A DNA stretch of 64,000 nt from Metaruminococcus_A sp050943475 (lineage in GTDB: Bacteria; Bacillota; Clostridia; Oscillospirales; Ruminococcaceae), in contig JBMNPF010000004.1 in the NCBI GenBank assembly GCA_050943475.1, positions 1 through 64,000 of the forward strand. The letters run 5' to 3'. Both the position numbers and the translations under genes were made by a program. The notes beneath the pieces are model-generated. The model made no database searches. It saw only the letters and a list, made by a program, of their open reading frames with translations, and had not been told where the DNA came from. The stretch's first letter is position 1. Every line of letters begins with the position of its first letter. Positions 35,401-43,074 of this stretch are shown piece after piece.

Positions 35401-36950
35401 AGATTACGCAGCAGCCGACATCTGCTGTGGCAATCACATCGGAGCCAAAGCCTGACGAGCCAATTATCTCGGAAGCCATTGTCTCTTCTGCTCCAATCGA
35501 AAATCCTACATGGAAAAAGGCAGTTACACCGAAAAAGTCTGAATTAGCTTCTACCAAGGAAGCGCATGCTTCTGTAACACCGGAACGGTTGCTTTCGGTT
35601 TGGCGCGAGGTGCTCCGCCAAGATAACATTTCCGCCGATCGCTCTTTCTTTGATGCAGGCGGAACCTCTCTGGGCGTGCTCAATGTGCTCAGCCGGTACG
35701 ACAATATTGGTCTCACCATGACAATGGCAGAGTTTTATGAACACCCTACCGCCAAAGAACAGGCGGCACTGTTGTCATCCGGATCGGAAGCAGTCCTGTC
35801 TGTCCCACAGACGGAGAATTTCCCCCGCATAGTACCAGCTGCGCAGCCATTGCCCACCACGCCTCCTACCCATGTCTTTTTAACCGGGGCCACTGGATTT
35901 TTCGGCGCTCATTTGCTGCGGGCATTGCTGGAGCAAGGCGTCCAGCGTATTTATTGTTTGGTGCGCGGGGACACAGAACGGCTGACGCAAACATTAGACT
36001 GGTATTTTGGCGCTGCCTACACCGCTTATGCCCTCTCTAAGACAACGGTTATAACCGGGGATGTTTCCAAACCAAGCTTCGGCCTTTCCGATGCTGATTT
36101 TTCTACCCTTTCCCAGCGGATCGACGCTGTATACCATTGTGCCGCCGACGTACGGCACTATGCCGCAGACCGGGAATCGCTATGCGCGGTCAACCAAATC
36201 GGCGTCAAAAACGCCATTGCACTGGCGAAAGCCGGGAATATCCCGCTACATCACATTTCCACCGCAAGCATTGCCGGTGAGCGGCTTACGGCATCTCCAA
36301 ATCAACCGGCACAGTTTACCGAGGACGATTTTGACATCGGCCAAAACTGGAAGGCCAACGCTTATGTAGAAAGCAAGTTTCTGGCAGAAGCGGAAATATA
36401 CCAAGCCATGCAGCACGGCCTGAATGCACGGGTCTACCGTCTTGGCCGTCTTGTTGGGCGGGCAAGCGATGGCGTTTTTCAAAAAAGGCCGGAAACCAAT
36501 GCCGCTTACCTGCTGTTGCGTGCAATTTACGTCCTTGGCGCACTGCCCCAGACCCTCTTGGAAACACCGGTGGATCTCACTCCGGTTGACTGGTGTGCCG
36601 ACGCAGTTACCGCCCTGCACAACTGTACCCAAACGGCAAATCACCTGTTTCATCCGGCGCCCCCTTCTCTGTTTCAGGTTGCAAAAAGTGTCTGCCCTCA
36701 TCTTCAAGTATTGACAGACAACGCTTTTTCCGCCTTGCTGCACCAGCAGTTACAGAGTGAGGCTAAGCAGCTCCTGGCCCCGCTGCTCGACCACTGGAAC
36801 CGTCAAAAAGACGGTCCCGCCACCATTTCCCTGCTCTGTGAAAAGACACAGCGGCAACTTGATCAGGCCGGATTTCACACACCAATTCCACCTCCGGCAC
36901 AGCTTCTGCGAGGGATTTCCGTTACATTGACAAATTTTAATGAAGGATGA
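29439..36950 (+). CDS. nonribosomal peptide synthetase, C-A-T-C-A-T-TR (thioester reductase)
   Basis: 2503 residues. Domains in order: C1 (HHIISDG at 141), A1 (YTSGSTGKPKG at 606), T1 (GGNS, Ser987), C2 (HHIISDG at 1169), A2 (FTSGSTGRPKG at 1626), T2 (GGTS, Ser2077) and a terminal SDR-type thioester reductase (TGATGFFG near 2149; YVESK with Tyr2309). An initial C domain with no loading A domain suggests a starter C that takes an acyl group. A TR terminus releases the dipeptide as an aldehyde. Gut clostridial synthetases of this form make N-acyl dipeptide aldehydes or pyrazinones that inhibit host cathepsin-like proteases. By rough alignment the A1 pocket reads D-A-I-S-V-G-Q-V-G and A2 D-I-A-Q-I-G-M-V-S; neither is a code I can assign. 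An unusual Pro/Ser/Glu-rich linker of about 70 residues separates A2 and T2. Confidence 0.93.
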   Translation: MCDPVPDTANNLFPLSFSQQNIWNLEQAYPGTSINHISTTIRVEGRVDFLLLQQSIQLVLKADATLRTRIVLKGQSPFQYIVPFSEESFPVYDFSNTSEQGFHSFEAAITRESLPILEGPLYRFALFRIGENSGGIVVKLHHIISDGWSQMLLCNRIGQAYLKLLSGEEATVEPVPSYQLHVEEEQQYLASRSYEKDRIYWEKILQSSGESSVIKTVNSAAVSPVGCRSSFQLPQTLNHAIYSFCAKHRVAPFAVLYMALAIYFKRIGGTDRFTIGVPIVNRTNFTMKQCTGMFVSTLPFLSEINDEWSLEQLNLKLMETWYELLRHQRFPLAHITAMTERQDSRMFHIALSYQDSVVFENRDTSVLFSGRWHYSGYQAEQLCIHLSNMENRRCYSVDYDYLTQFFSEEEIGQLHFRLMNILKEALSEPERPIHRLSVLSAEEHEQVLYTFNHHPAQLEETGVYPVFADVVREHPNRVAAICGGIRLTYQTLEQQAAGLASQMETNGEETVAAILLPRGFSLFRALIGALHAGCAYLFISPDLPLRRIEEILSQSGARYLISCGSILEKVRELSYDGTILDIDTAPTQSGTPAAVAGPEDLAYLVYTSGSTGKPKGVEITQRSLLNFAQAMRPYYGKGAVLSVCSTGFDAFVIESIAALLNGRTVILPTEEELESPRQLARLITGFAAGFLSVTPSRLAAFLKEPAFRHAMRGMESIVCGGEDFPASLLKQLERCTPAQIYNQYGPSEATVGVSIKQLNHCTRITAGAPLPNCKLYVLDRWMNPLPIGVYGKLYIGGACVARGYRAAPDLTAQSFLENPFETGERLYDTGDIACWTPEGEIRLAGRSDSQVKLRGLRIELQEVSACLLSHPKVKAAAAKVCSVGGQELLAAYYCSDTSLPDTELLAFAADYLPRYMIPACLVQLPELPMTSSGKVDEARLPPPNVKDSGSSQPETALEQDILAIFRQVLEQPSLSATSDYFMNGGNSLNAMESLSILQDETGIPVRVSQLYACRTARRLAELLAQNETSTGHAKRMALKPAPVRARYPLSPVQQGIYVEHCMDPSGFLYHMPGAFALSQMPDLIRLEQAFRQLIADDVIFRTAFLSDSEGVYSAVLEQVPFSVTVLNADTFAQACAAFLTPFELMAPPLLHAAVWEDPSGKAFLFLDTHHIISDGLSTPLLLKRLNCYYNGTAAEVPFSFLDYLCSLPTTDDGRDQQYWKEHLNPLPEPLTLPTDFPRSRQFDHRGAHLDVSLSENVSRQMEEYCQTTGSSPYTLLLAAFGVLLSAVSGKERLTVGTPVSVRTEPDLQDICGPFIHTLPACLAPERSLSVKEYLQRVHDEVTGLLDHRESALEDIVSALSLPRSFFQNPLFQVSLSMRPFAVDTLTLLGERLDYRPIETGQTKTEMHIEAYFENGICHLGFEYAASLFSKETIAFYGRCMQTILKELLTNDAKTLEQLSLLSPQDEFTLLRQPNHLTAPYLNLPIHQMIQQQALLEPDTPAVIWHNQTTTRGALEELACRYAGQLIAAGIQPGERIGLAVRRTPDLFAAMLGILKAGCAYIPLLSSYPEQRIDYMLEAGSARLVYCDQVSRSELPDSIPALVMDPTALPLQKDIPVGSNDLIHIIFTSGSTGRPKGAMIPHSAVSNLFCSMRSLLGDTDGPILSAANQVFDIFTAEGLIPLGMGKPIILCDEEEMLLPRQIAALIQRHKAACMQLTASRLQMCLSNNEFRSAVSGLQMMIIGGESASPQLIKAFAQACNGRLINMYGPTETTVSATMSELRPDKPVTIGRPMHNTRVYILDEHQRPVLPTACGELYIAGEGVAKGYSGRPDLTEAAFLPDLYSLGQKMYRTGDLGRLRIDGSIDFLGRRDGQLKMNGQRVETGEIENVMLASGLALQAVVLQEKHPDGSSGLVAVYIPKNSADPQSMENHLRRLLPAYMIPGRIIPVDSMSETPSGKIDRRALESQFIRAHSLNLSGDDLSEPISTVQITQQPTSAVAITSEPKPDEPIISEAIVSSAPIENPTWKKAVTPKKSELASTKEAHASVTPERLLSVWREVLRQDNISADRSFFDAGGTSLGVLNVLSRYDNIGLTMTMAEFYEHPTAKEQAALLSSGSEAVLSVPQTENFPRIVPAAQPLPTTPPTHVFLTGATGFFGAHLLRALLEQGVQRIYCLVRGDTERLTQTLDWYFGAAYTAYALSKTTVITGDVSKPSFGLSDADFSTLSQRIDAVYHCAADVRHYAADRESLCAVNQIGVKNAIALAKAGNIPLHHISTASIAGERLTASPNQPAQFTEDDFDIGQNWKANAYVESKFLAEAEIYQAMQHGLNARVYRLGRLVGRASDGVFQKRPETNAAYLLLRAIYVLGALPQTLLETPVDLTPVDWCADAVTALHNCTQTANHLFHPAPPSLFQVAKSVCPHLQVLTDNAFSALLHQQLQSEAKQLLAPLLDHWNRQKDGPATISLLCEKTQRQLDQAGFHTPIPPPAQLLRGISVTLTNFNEG

Positions 36951-36960
36951 GAAAGATTGT

Positions 36961-38859
36961 ATGGTTTCTGATTTATCCGCCATGTTGTTCACCTCTTTAA
37001 TTCTGGCAATTATACTGTTTTTTATCTGGAGTTTCTGGCTGAAACGCAGGTCGCTCATCCACAAATTTTATCTGCTGTTTGCAGGTGGATACGCGTTGCT
37101 GGTACTCGCACTGCTCGCTATGAAATTCTCCCCGCACGACAGTATTGCCTGGCAGTTTGTCTGGGATGCCTGCACCAACTCCTTCGGTGCTTTCCTGCCG
37201 GTGCTTTATCTGTGCATCTCCCTTGCTTTTGCCAGAGGATGGGCCCACATGCCCCGCTGGGGATACGCTTTATTCATGATACCGGTGATCTCCAATCTTG
37301 TCGTTTGGACCAATCCGCTTCATCATCTGCAATACCAGGTCTTTTCGGTGGTAAAAAGCGAGCTTGTCTTTGGCCCGTATGCCATGGTGTCCGGCATTTA
37401 TTCCTATCTCTGCTTAATTGCCGGTATTGCAGTTGTGGTTCGTTTTGCCATCCGCAGCCACCGCAATCATAGTCGGCTGTATTTAAAACAGTGCCTGCTC
37501 ATTATTACAGGGGGGCTCTGCCCGCTTGTTGTCAGCCTAGTCGCCACATTGGGTACCGACATGCCTATTACCGCAACGCCGCTGAGTTTTATCCCCACCA
37601 TTGTCTGCAACGGCGTGGCCATCTACCTGCTCCATTTGCTGGATATCCAGCCCATTGCAACACAGCGGGTTTTGGACTGGATTACCGACTGCTATCTCGT
37701 CCTCACTGACAAATGTCTGGTTGTCAGCTACAATCATCCCTTTGCGGACATGTTTGCCTCTCGCTACGGCATTGCCGAAAACCACTATTTGCAGGAATGC
37801 GTCAAAGAAGAGGATATCGCCAACAAGACCGCGGTGTATAACCTGATGAGCGCCATTGAATCCTGCCGGGAAAGCCGTTCTACCATTTCTTATGAGCAGG
37901 CCGTCACGGTGGAGATAGCTGGCAGTGCCCAAAAAAATTACTACATTACCGACGTTTCCCCTTTGATCTCCCACCAGAAACTCTCCGGATTTGTCGTTAT
38001 TTTCAAGGACGTCACCCTGCTCAAAAAAAGCATGCAGCAGTTGCAGGACAGCCAGACCCGCATGATGGAACAGGAACGCCTTGCATTTCTCGGGCAGATG
38101 ATGGGCGGCCTTGCCCACAACCTTAAAACTCCAATTATGAGCATTTCCGGCTGCCTTTCCGCTGCAGAAGCACTGGTGGATGAAGCCGAAGAGAGCCTGG
38201 AAGACCCTCAGGTCGTTTTAGACGATTATCGTGAAATTTATCAGGAAATCCGAGAATGGTTCCAGAAGGCACGCGATGCTTCCGCCTATATGTCCGACAT
38301 TATCTCGGCCATTAAAGGGCAGGCGGCCAATGTTTCAGCCAGCCTGGACGCCACCTTTACCATAGATGAGCTCATGAAACGCACCATGCTTCTAATGCGC
38401 CATGAACTGCACAGCAGCGGGTGCACCCTTGCGCTGGATTATGACAAAAACAAAGACATTTCCCTGCAAGGCGACGTCAACAACCTTGTTCAGGTGCTGG
38501 TAAACCTGCTCTCCAACGCGATTGATGCCCAGCGTCAGACAGGAGGCGGAGAAATTACCGTCGGCGTCCGCGAGGAGCACGAAAATCTGGACATTTATGT
38601 GTGTGATACCGGCCCTGGTGTCAGTGAAAACGTGCGTTCCCGTCTGTTCAAAGAAATGGTCACCAGCAAAGGGCTGCACGGAAGCGGACTGGGGCTTTAC
38701 ATCTCAAATGTTGTTGTCAAAGGCAAGTTTGGCGGCAGCATGTGGCAGAAAAACAACCCGGGCGGCGGTTCTGTCTTTGGCATTTCCATTCCAATTGACA
38801 GTACGGTCGTTACCCAAACAATAAACCGAAAGGAGGTTGGGTCCCATGAGAAGAAGTAA
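36961..38859 (+). CDS. sensor histidine kinase with 7TM-like N-terminus and PAS domain
   Basis: About 632 residues. Seven or so hydrophobic segments cover residues 5-235 (like the 7TM N-terminal region of some kinases). A PAS-like domain follows (about 240-355; CYLVLTDKCLVVSYNHPFADMF, FVVIFKDVTLLKKS). Then come HisKA with His386 in MMGGLAHNLKTPIMSISG and an HATPase domain (QVLVNLLSNAIDA, DTGPGV, GLHGSGLGLYI). The frame is open to an ATG at 36940 inside the synthetase gene; the ATG at 36961 has AAGGATGAG upstream and begins right at the first membrane segment. It is co-transcribed with the synthetase and overlaps the next gene, its cognate response regulator. The signal is unknown, perhaps the product itself. 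Confidence 0.9.
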   Translation: MVSDLSAMLFTSLILAIILFFIWSFWLKRRSLIHKFYLLFAGGYALLVLALLAMKFSPHDSIAWQFVWDACTNSFGAFLPVLYLCISLAFARGWAHMPRWGYALFMIPVISNLVVWTNPLHHLQYQVFSVVKSELVFGPYAMVSGIYSYLCLIAGIAVVVRFAIRSHRNHSRLYLKQCLLIITGGLCPLVVSLVATLGTDMPITATPLSFIPTIVCNGVAIYLLHLLDIQPIATQRVLDWITDCYLVLTDKCLVVSYNHPFADMFASRYGIAENHYLQECVKEEDIANKTAVYNLMSAIESCRESRSTISYEQAVTVEIAGSAQKNYYITDVSPLISHQKLSGFVVIFKDVTLLKKSMQQLQDSQTRMMEQERLAFLGQMMGGLAHNLKTPIMSISGCLSAAEALVDEAEESLEDPQVVLDDYREIYQEIREWFQKARDASAYMSDIISAIKGQAANVSASLDATFTIDELMKRTMLLMRHELHSSGCTLALDYDKNKDISLQGDVNNLVQVLVNLLSNAIDAQRQTGGGEITVGVREEHENLDIYVCDTGPGVSENVRSRLFKEMVTSKGLHGSGLGLYISNVVVKGKFGGSMWQKNNPGGGSVFGISIPIDSTVVTQTINRKEVGSHEKK

Positions 38860-40357
38860 GGCGGTTTCTGTACAGAACAGCTTTTCCATTCTAGCGCTGG
38901 ATGATGATCCAATTATGATTTCCACCCTGCAGGCCTATTTTCAGCGCTCCGGTTACCACGTCGATATTGAAAATGACCCTTACCGTGCAATTGAGCGGGT
39001 ACGCAAAAACCACTACGATATCCTGCTTCTGGATTTTCTGATGACGCCCATCTGCGGCGATCAAGTAGTAGAGGAGATCCGCAAGTTCAACAAGGAGCTT
39101 TTTATCATCCTGCTGACTGGCCACAAAAGTATGGCCCCGCCTATCCGTACCATCCGCGAGCTGGACATTCAGGGATATTACGAAAAAAGTGACCGGTTCG
39201 ATCAACTGGAACTTTTGGTGGAATCCTGCGCAAAATCCATTCGGCAAATGCGTACTATCCATAGCTATCAAAACGGCCTTTCTGCTATTGTGGATGCGCT
39301 GCCGACTGTTTATCAGCTCCAGTCGCTGGAACAGCTCGGCGGCACACTGCTTGAAACGGCAGCCGGTTTACTGCATGCTTCTTCCGGATACCTGTTCCTG
39401 GAACAAAGCGATGAAATATCGGCGACGCATCCACAAAAAGATCCGGAGTTGTTTTGTGCTTTCGAGTGCACTGTCACAAAAGAGCAGGCACACGCTCAGT
39501 ATACAGCAACTGTTTTTCCGGAGCAAAAAACCATTGTACAGCAAAATGAAATGTCCGCCCCGCTGTTTGATACCAGGCACAGCATGATCGGTATGCTGCA
39601 TCTTGTACTTCCACACGCTCCGCAGTACGAACAGGTACAACTTTTGGATATTTTCTCCCATCAGGCAGTGGTGGCCGTTCACAACATTCAGCTCCACGGT
39701 CTGGTCCGCTCCAAAAACGACGAACTGACTCATGTGCTTAGGGATCTCAGAAACAGCTATGTTGACATTGTCAGCGTAGTTCGCCTCATGGTCGACGCAA
39801 GGGATATTTATACCCGCGGCCATTCCGACCGGGTTTCCAAGCTTTCCCGCCAGATTGCAGAAACAATGAAACTGGACCGCGAGACCTGCGAACGGGTCAG
39901 CCTTGGAGGATTGTTCCACGACATTGGAAAAATTGGTGTGCCGGACTATATCCTTCTCAAACCGGATAAGCTGACATTTGAGGAGTACAATGTTATCAAA
40001 CGGCATCCAGATGAAGGAGCAGATATTTTAGCAGCAACCTCATTTTTCCGTGATATTGTTGAGATTGTCCGTCAGCATCACGAGTGGGTTGACGGGAAGG
40101 GCTATCCACGGGGATTAACCGGAGACAAAATTTTGGTAGAGGCCAAAATTATCACCGTGGCGGACTGCTTTGACGCCATGGTGTCCGATCGGCAGTACCG
40201 CAAAGGGCTCGGGGTTCCGGTAGCCGTCCATCAGCTTCAGCAGGGACGCGGCACCCAGTTTATGCCAGAGGCTGTTGAGGCTTTTCTCTCCTTGCTGGAC
40301 AAAGAGCACGGCAAAGAAGTTTTAAGTTTGTACGACACTTTGCCATCTACCATTTAA
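38846..40357 (+). CDS. response regulator with GAF-like and HD-GYP domains (c-di-GMP phosphodiesterase type)
   Basis: 503 residues. The receiver domain (about 12-130) has acidic pocket LALDDDP and phosphoacceptor Asp63 in ILLLDFLMTP. A GAF-like region follows (about 150-300). The HD-GYP domain (about 310-490) is complete, with RGHSDRVSKLS, GLFHDIGKIGVPD (His358-Asp359), HHEWVDGKGYPRGL and ITVADCFDAM. HD-GYP proteins hydrolyse c-di-GMP. The ATG at 38846 follows AAAGGAGG and overlaps the kinase stop codon by 14 bases. A second-messenger enzyme inside a peptide synthetase operon is unusual and suggests that production is tied to a lifestyle switch. Confidence 0.93.
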   Translation: MRRSKAVSVQNSFSILALDDDPIMISTLQAYFQRSGYHVDIENDPYRAIERVRKNHYDILLLDFLMTPICGDQVVEEIRKFNKELFIILLTGHKSMAPPIRTIRELDIQGYYEKSDRFDQLELLVESCAKSIRQMRTIHSYQNGLSAIVDALPTVYQLQSLEQLGGTLLETAAGLLHASSGYLFLEQSDEISATHPQKDPELFCAFECTVTKEQAHAQYTATVFPEQKTIVQQNEMSAPLFDTRHSMIGMLHLVLPHAPQYEQVQLLDIFSHQAVVAVHNIQLHGLVRSKNDELTHVLRDLRNSYVDIVSVVRLMVDARDIYTRGHSDRVSKLSRQIAETMKLDRETCERVSLGGLFHDIGKIGVPDYILLKPDKLTFEEYNVIKRHPDEGADILAATSFFRDIVEIVRQHHEWVDGKGYPRGLTGDKILVEAKIITVADCFDAMVSDRQYRKGLGVPVAVHQLQQGRGTQFMPEAVEAFLSLLDKEHGKEVLSLYDTLPSTI

Positions 40358-40373
40358 AAAGGAGGCCTACCGG

Positions 40374-42068
40374 ATGAAGCAAATCCCTCTTAATTCAGTT
40401 GATTATTATACGACTTTCGCCGACTTTCTAAGTGGAATCTCTCATAAATATTCGGCTAAACCGGCCATATCTTACTTTACAAGGCGGAAAGAAGAGCGGT
40501 GTTATACCTATGGAGAATTGACCGCACAGGTATTTGCCCTGCGTGCAGCATTGACAGCACGCGGTCTTGCCGGGAAACACATTGCTCTTGTAGGAGAAAA
40601 CAGCTACCGTTGGATTCTCACCTATCTCGCCGTTGCGGCAAGCGGCGGCGTTGTTGTCTGCATCGACATTGAGCAGCCGGTCGATGCCATCCGCGAAATG
40701 ATCCTTGCAGCGGATGCTGCCGCCATCTTTGCCAGTTCCAGCTGCCTTTCCATCTGCGCACCACTCGTAGGTGAGGATTCCTCTGTTCGACTCCTGGCTG
40801 CATTGGAAGACGAGCCATCCGAACCGAATGTTGCCGGCTTTGCCGCACTTTGTGAAGAGGGGCGCGCCCTTCTTGACGAAAAAGGCGATCCTTGCCAAGG
40901 GTTAAGGATTAACCCTACCCAGACTGCGGCAATTGTATACACTTCAGGAACAACCAGCACCTCCAAACCGGTTATGCTCAGCCAGCAGGGGATTCTGCAC
41001 AATGCAAGCGATGCGATGGCGTATGTATCCCTCGGCGGACGGGTCTTTACCTCTCTGCCCTTTTATCACACCTACGGCATGACCTGTTCCGTGCTGACTG
41101 GGCTGATTGTTGGCGCGCATGTGTTCATCAATGGAGACCTAAAAACGGTTATGCGCGACCTGCATCTATCCAATCCTGTTACCATGATGTCGGTTCCACT
41201 GTTAATTGAAGCCATTCACAATCAAATTTGGCTGTCCGCCGAGAAAGAGGGGAAAGCCGCCGGGCTGCAAAAGCTGTTCAAAATTCAGCGAATTGCTTCC
41301 AAACTCCACCTTTCCTGGCGCAGTAAGGTGCTGGATGACATTCGAAAAAAAGCAGTTGGTTCGCTTCGCATCATGATTTCAGGCGGCGCCCATCTGAGCC
41401 CGGATATTGAGGAGGAATTTGAACTGCTGGGTATTCTGGTTCTACAGGGCTACGGCATCACCGAATGTGCACCGCTCATTTCAGTTAATCGGAACGAGCT
41501 TCATAAAACCGGCACCGTGGGCATGGCCTTGCATGGCTGTGCGGCAAAAACGGTAGACGGCGAAATTTGGTTCAAGGGTATCAACGTTATGAACGGTTAT
41601 TATAAAAGCCCGGAACTGACCGCAGAAGTTATGGAGGATGGGTGGTTTAAAACCGGCGATCTCGGCAGCATTGACAAAGACGGTTTTATTACCATTACAG
41701 GGCGAAAAAAGAGTCTCATCGTCTTTAAAAACGGCAAAAAAATTTCGCCGGAAAAGCTGGAAGAACAGCTTCGGAAAATCCCGTTGGTCAAAGACGTTTT
41801 GGTCTACGGCGCCCCAACCGGCGTTTCAGCGGACGATGTTAAGCTCTCTGCAAGCATTTATCCGGATCCTGAACGTGCCGCCGGGCTTTCCTCCTATGAA
41901 ATTTTGGAGCATCTCCAGCAAGAGGTCAACAAAATAAATTCCGACCTGCCTCTATACCAGCAGGTACAGATGATCCATATTCGGGAACAGGAGTTTTCCA
42001 AAACCGCGTCCAAGAAAATCAAACGAAATCAGGTACCACAGGAGGAAGGAGAAAACATCTATGCTTGA
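40374..42068 (+). CDS. acyl-AMP ligase / acyl-CoA synthetase-like adenylating enzyme
   Basis: 564 residues of the ANL superfamily. The core motifs are IVYTSGTTSTSKPVMLSQQG (P-loop; the usual GKPKGV is altered to TSKPVM), FTSLPFYHTYGMTCSVLTGL, VLQGYGITECAPLISVN, WFKTGDLGSIDKDGFITITGRKKSLIV and a late catalytic lysine in ASKKIKRNQV. It resembles long-chain fatty acid ligases. Its gene overlaps a free-standing ACP gene by 8 bases, so it most likely activates a fatty acid and loads it on that ACP for the starter C domain of the synthetase. The chain length cannot be read from sequence. Confidence 0.88.
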   Translation: MKQIPLNSVDYYTTFADFLSGISHKYSAKPAISYFTRRKEERCYTYGELTAQVFALRAALTARGLAGKHIALVGENSYRWILTYLAVAASGGVVVCIDIEQPVDAIREMILAADAAAIFASSSCLSICAPLVGEDSSVRLLAALEDEPSEPNVAGFAALCEEGRALLDEKGDPCQGLRINPTQTAAIVYTSGTTSTSKPVMLSQQGILHNASDAMAYVSLGGRVFTSLPFYHTYGMTCSVLTGLIVGAHVFINGDLKTVMRDLHLSNPVTMMSVPLLIEAIHNQIWLSAEKEGKAAGLQKLFKIQRIASKLHLSWRSKVLDDIRKKAVGSLRIMISGGAHLSPDIEEEFELLGILVLQGYGITECAPLISVNRNELHKTGTVGMALHGCAAKTVDGEIWFKGINVMNGYYKSPELTAEVMEDGWFKTGDLGSIDKDGFITITGRKKSLIVFKNGKKISPEKLEEQLRKIPLVKDVLVYGAPTGVSADDVKLSASIYPDPERAAGLSSYEILEHLQQEVNKINSDLPLYQQVQMIHIREQEFSKTASKKIKRNQVPQEEGENIYA

Positions 42069-42291
42069 GTTGATACAGAACATTATTTATGAAGTGACAG
42101 GGAAAAGCGGCATTACCTACGATACCGACTTTGTGCAGGATTTAGCTTTAAATTCCTTTGATGTCATGAACATTGTCAGCGCGTTTGAAGAACATTTTGA
42201 CACTTCTATCCCCACGCGGGATGTCTGGCAGCTCCGGCAGGTGCAGGATGTCATCGACTATATGTACGAGCACGGAATTACCGAACCATGA
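42061..42291 (+). CDS. acyl carrier protein
   Basis: 76 residues. The phosphopantetheine site is the Ser in DLALNSFDVMNIVSAFEEHF (residue about 36, DSL-like LNS), followed by helix III (QLRQVQDVIDYMYEH). It is encoded between the acyl-AMP ligase and the phosphopantetheinyl transferase, overlapping both. It is likely the dedicated carrier that hands an acyl chain to the first C domain. Confidence 0.92.
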   Translation: MLELIQNIIYEVTGKSGITYDTDFVQDLALNSFDVMNIVSAFEEHFDTSIPTRDVWQLRQVQDVIDYMYEHGITEP

Positions 42292-42860
42292 GCCTTCTCC
42301 AAGATCAGATTCTTATATTTGTCTGCGATCGCCGCACCGTTTCTTCCACTAAGGAACAGCTTGTGCAGCTGGCGGCCGGACTGCTGGAAAACTCACCGGA
42401 CAACGATTTTGAAATTGGCCATGACCAGAATAAAAAGCCTTATTTTCTCCGTCATCCAGAACTTTGCTTTTCGGTGACTCACAGCGGTGATTATTGGATG
42501 TGCGCTTTCTCCGGTTCCCCTGTCGGCCTCGATTTACAGCGTCATCAAAAGGGGGATTTTCAAAACATATCCCGGCGCTTTTTTCACCCGGAGGAAGACG
42601 TCTATCTCAAACTCAGCGGCTACCGGAATTTCTTCGATATCTGGGCGGCCAAAGAGAGCTATGTCAAATACACCGGAAAGGGAATTGACGACCAATTTGA
42701 TCGATTTTCCGCTGTTGCCAACGGCAAACTCGGGCCGTACATCAATGGAGCGGAAATCCGAATTCTCCCCTTTGCACCCGACTATACCTTGTGCCTCTGC
42801 GCCGCAAAAATTGATGCTGTTGAACTTCATTATGAAAACATTGCCCCTTCCCGCCCTTAA
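42288..42860 (+). CDS. 4'-phosphopantetheinyl transferase, Sfp type
   Basis: 190 residues. It has the conserved KKPYFLRHPELCFSVTHSGDYWMCAFS (CoA-binding), PVGLDLQRH (Mg2+ Asp), FFHPEEDVYL and the signature WAAKESYVKYTGKGI. It is shorter than B. subtilis Sfp (224 residues) but has every motif. It would convert the two T domains and the free ACP to holo form. Its ATG overlaps the ACP stop codon (ATGA). Last gene of the operon. Confidence 0.93.
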   Translation: MSLLQDQILIFVCDRRTVSSTKEQLVQLAAGLLENSPDNDFEIGHDQNKKPYFLRHPELCFSVTHSGDYWMCAFSGSPVGLDLQRHQKGDFQNISRRFFHPEEDVYLKLSGYRNFFDIWAAKESYVKYTGKGIDDQFDRFSAVANGKLGPYINGAEIRILPFAPDYTLCLCAAKIDAVELHYENIAPSRP

Positions 42861-42966
42861 GCAAAAGGCAAGGAACGAGTGTCTCAAACTACCCTTGCCC
42901 ATAAACCCGAGCTGACAATTCGTTTCTGTATGAAACATACAGAAATTTCTTAGTATTCTATTTTGG

Positions 42967-42987
42967 GGTAACAAAATTGAAGTTACC
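42967..42987. repeat. inverted repeat GGTAAC-N9-GTTACC
   Basis: A 6-bp perfect inverted repeat between the transferase gene and the shared terminator. GTTACCC recurs in the dtxR-feoA intergenic region (43622-43628) and in front of feoA (43653-43658). It could be a regulator site; the match is short. Confidence 0.3.
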
Positions 42988-43023
42988 TCGTACCGCCTTT
43001 AAAAAGCATTGATGTTCCCATTC

Positions 43024-43074
43024 AAAAAGCCATAGAGGCCGAATCCATTATGGATTCGGCCTCTATGGCTTTTT
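43024..43074. terminator. bidirectional terminator shared by the synthetase operon and dtxR gene
   Basis: A perfect 24-bp stem (43024-43047 with 43051-43074) with a 3-base loop and A/T runs at both ends. The dtxR-type gene ends inside its right arm, so the stem also encodes the last codons of that protein. Confidence 0.9.
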
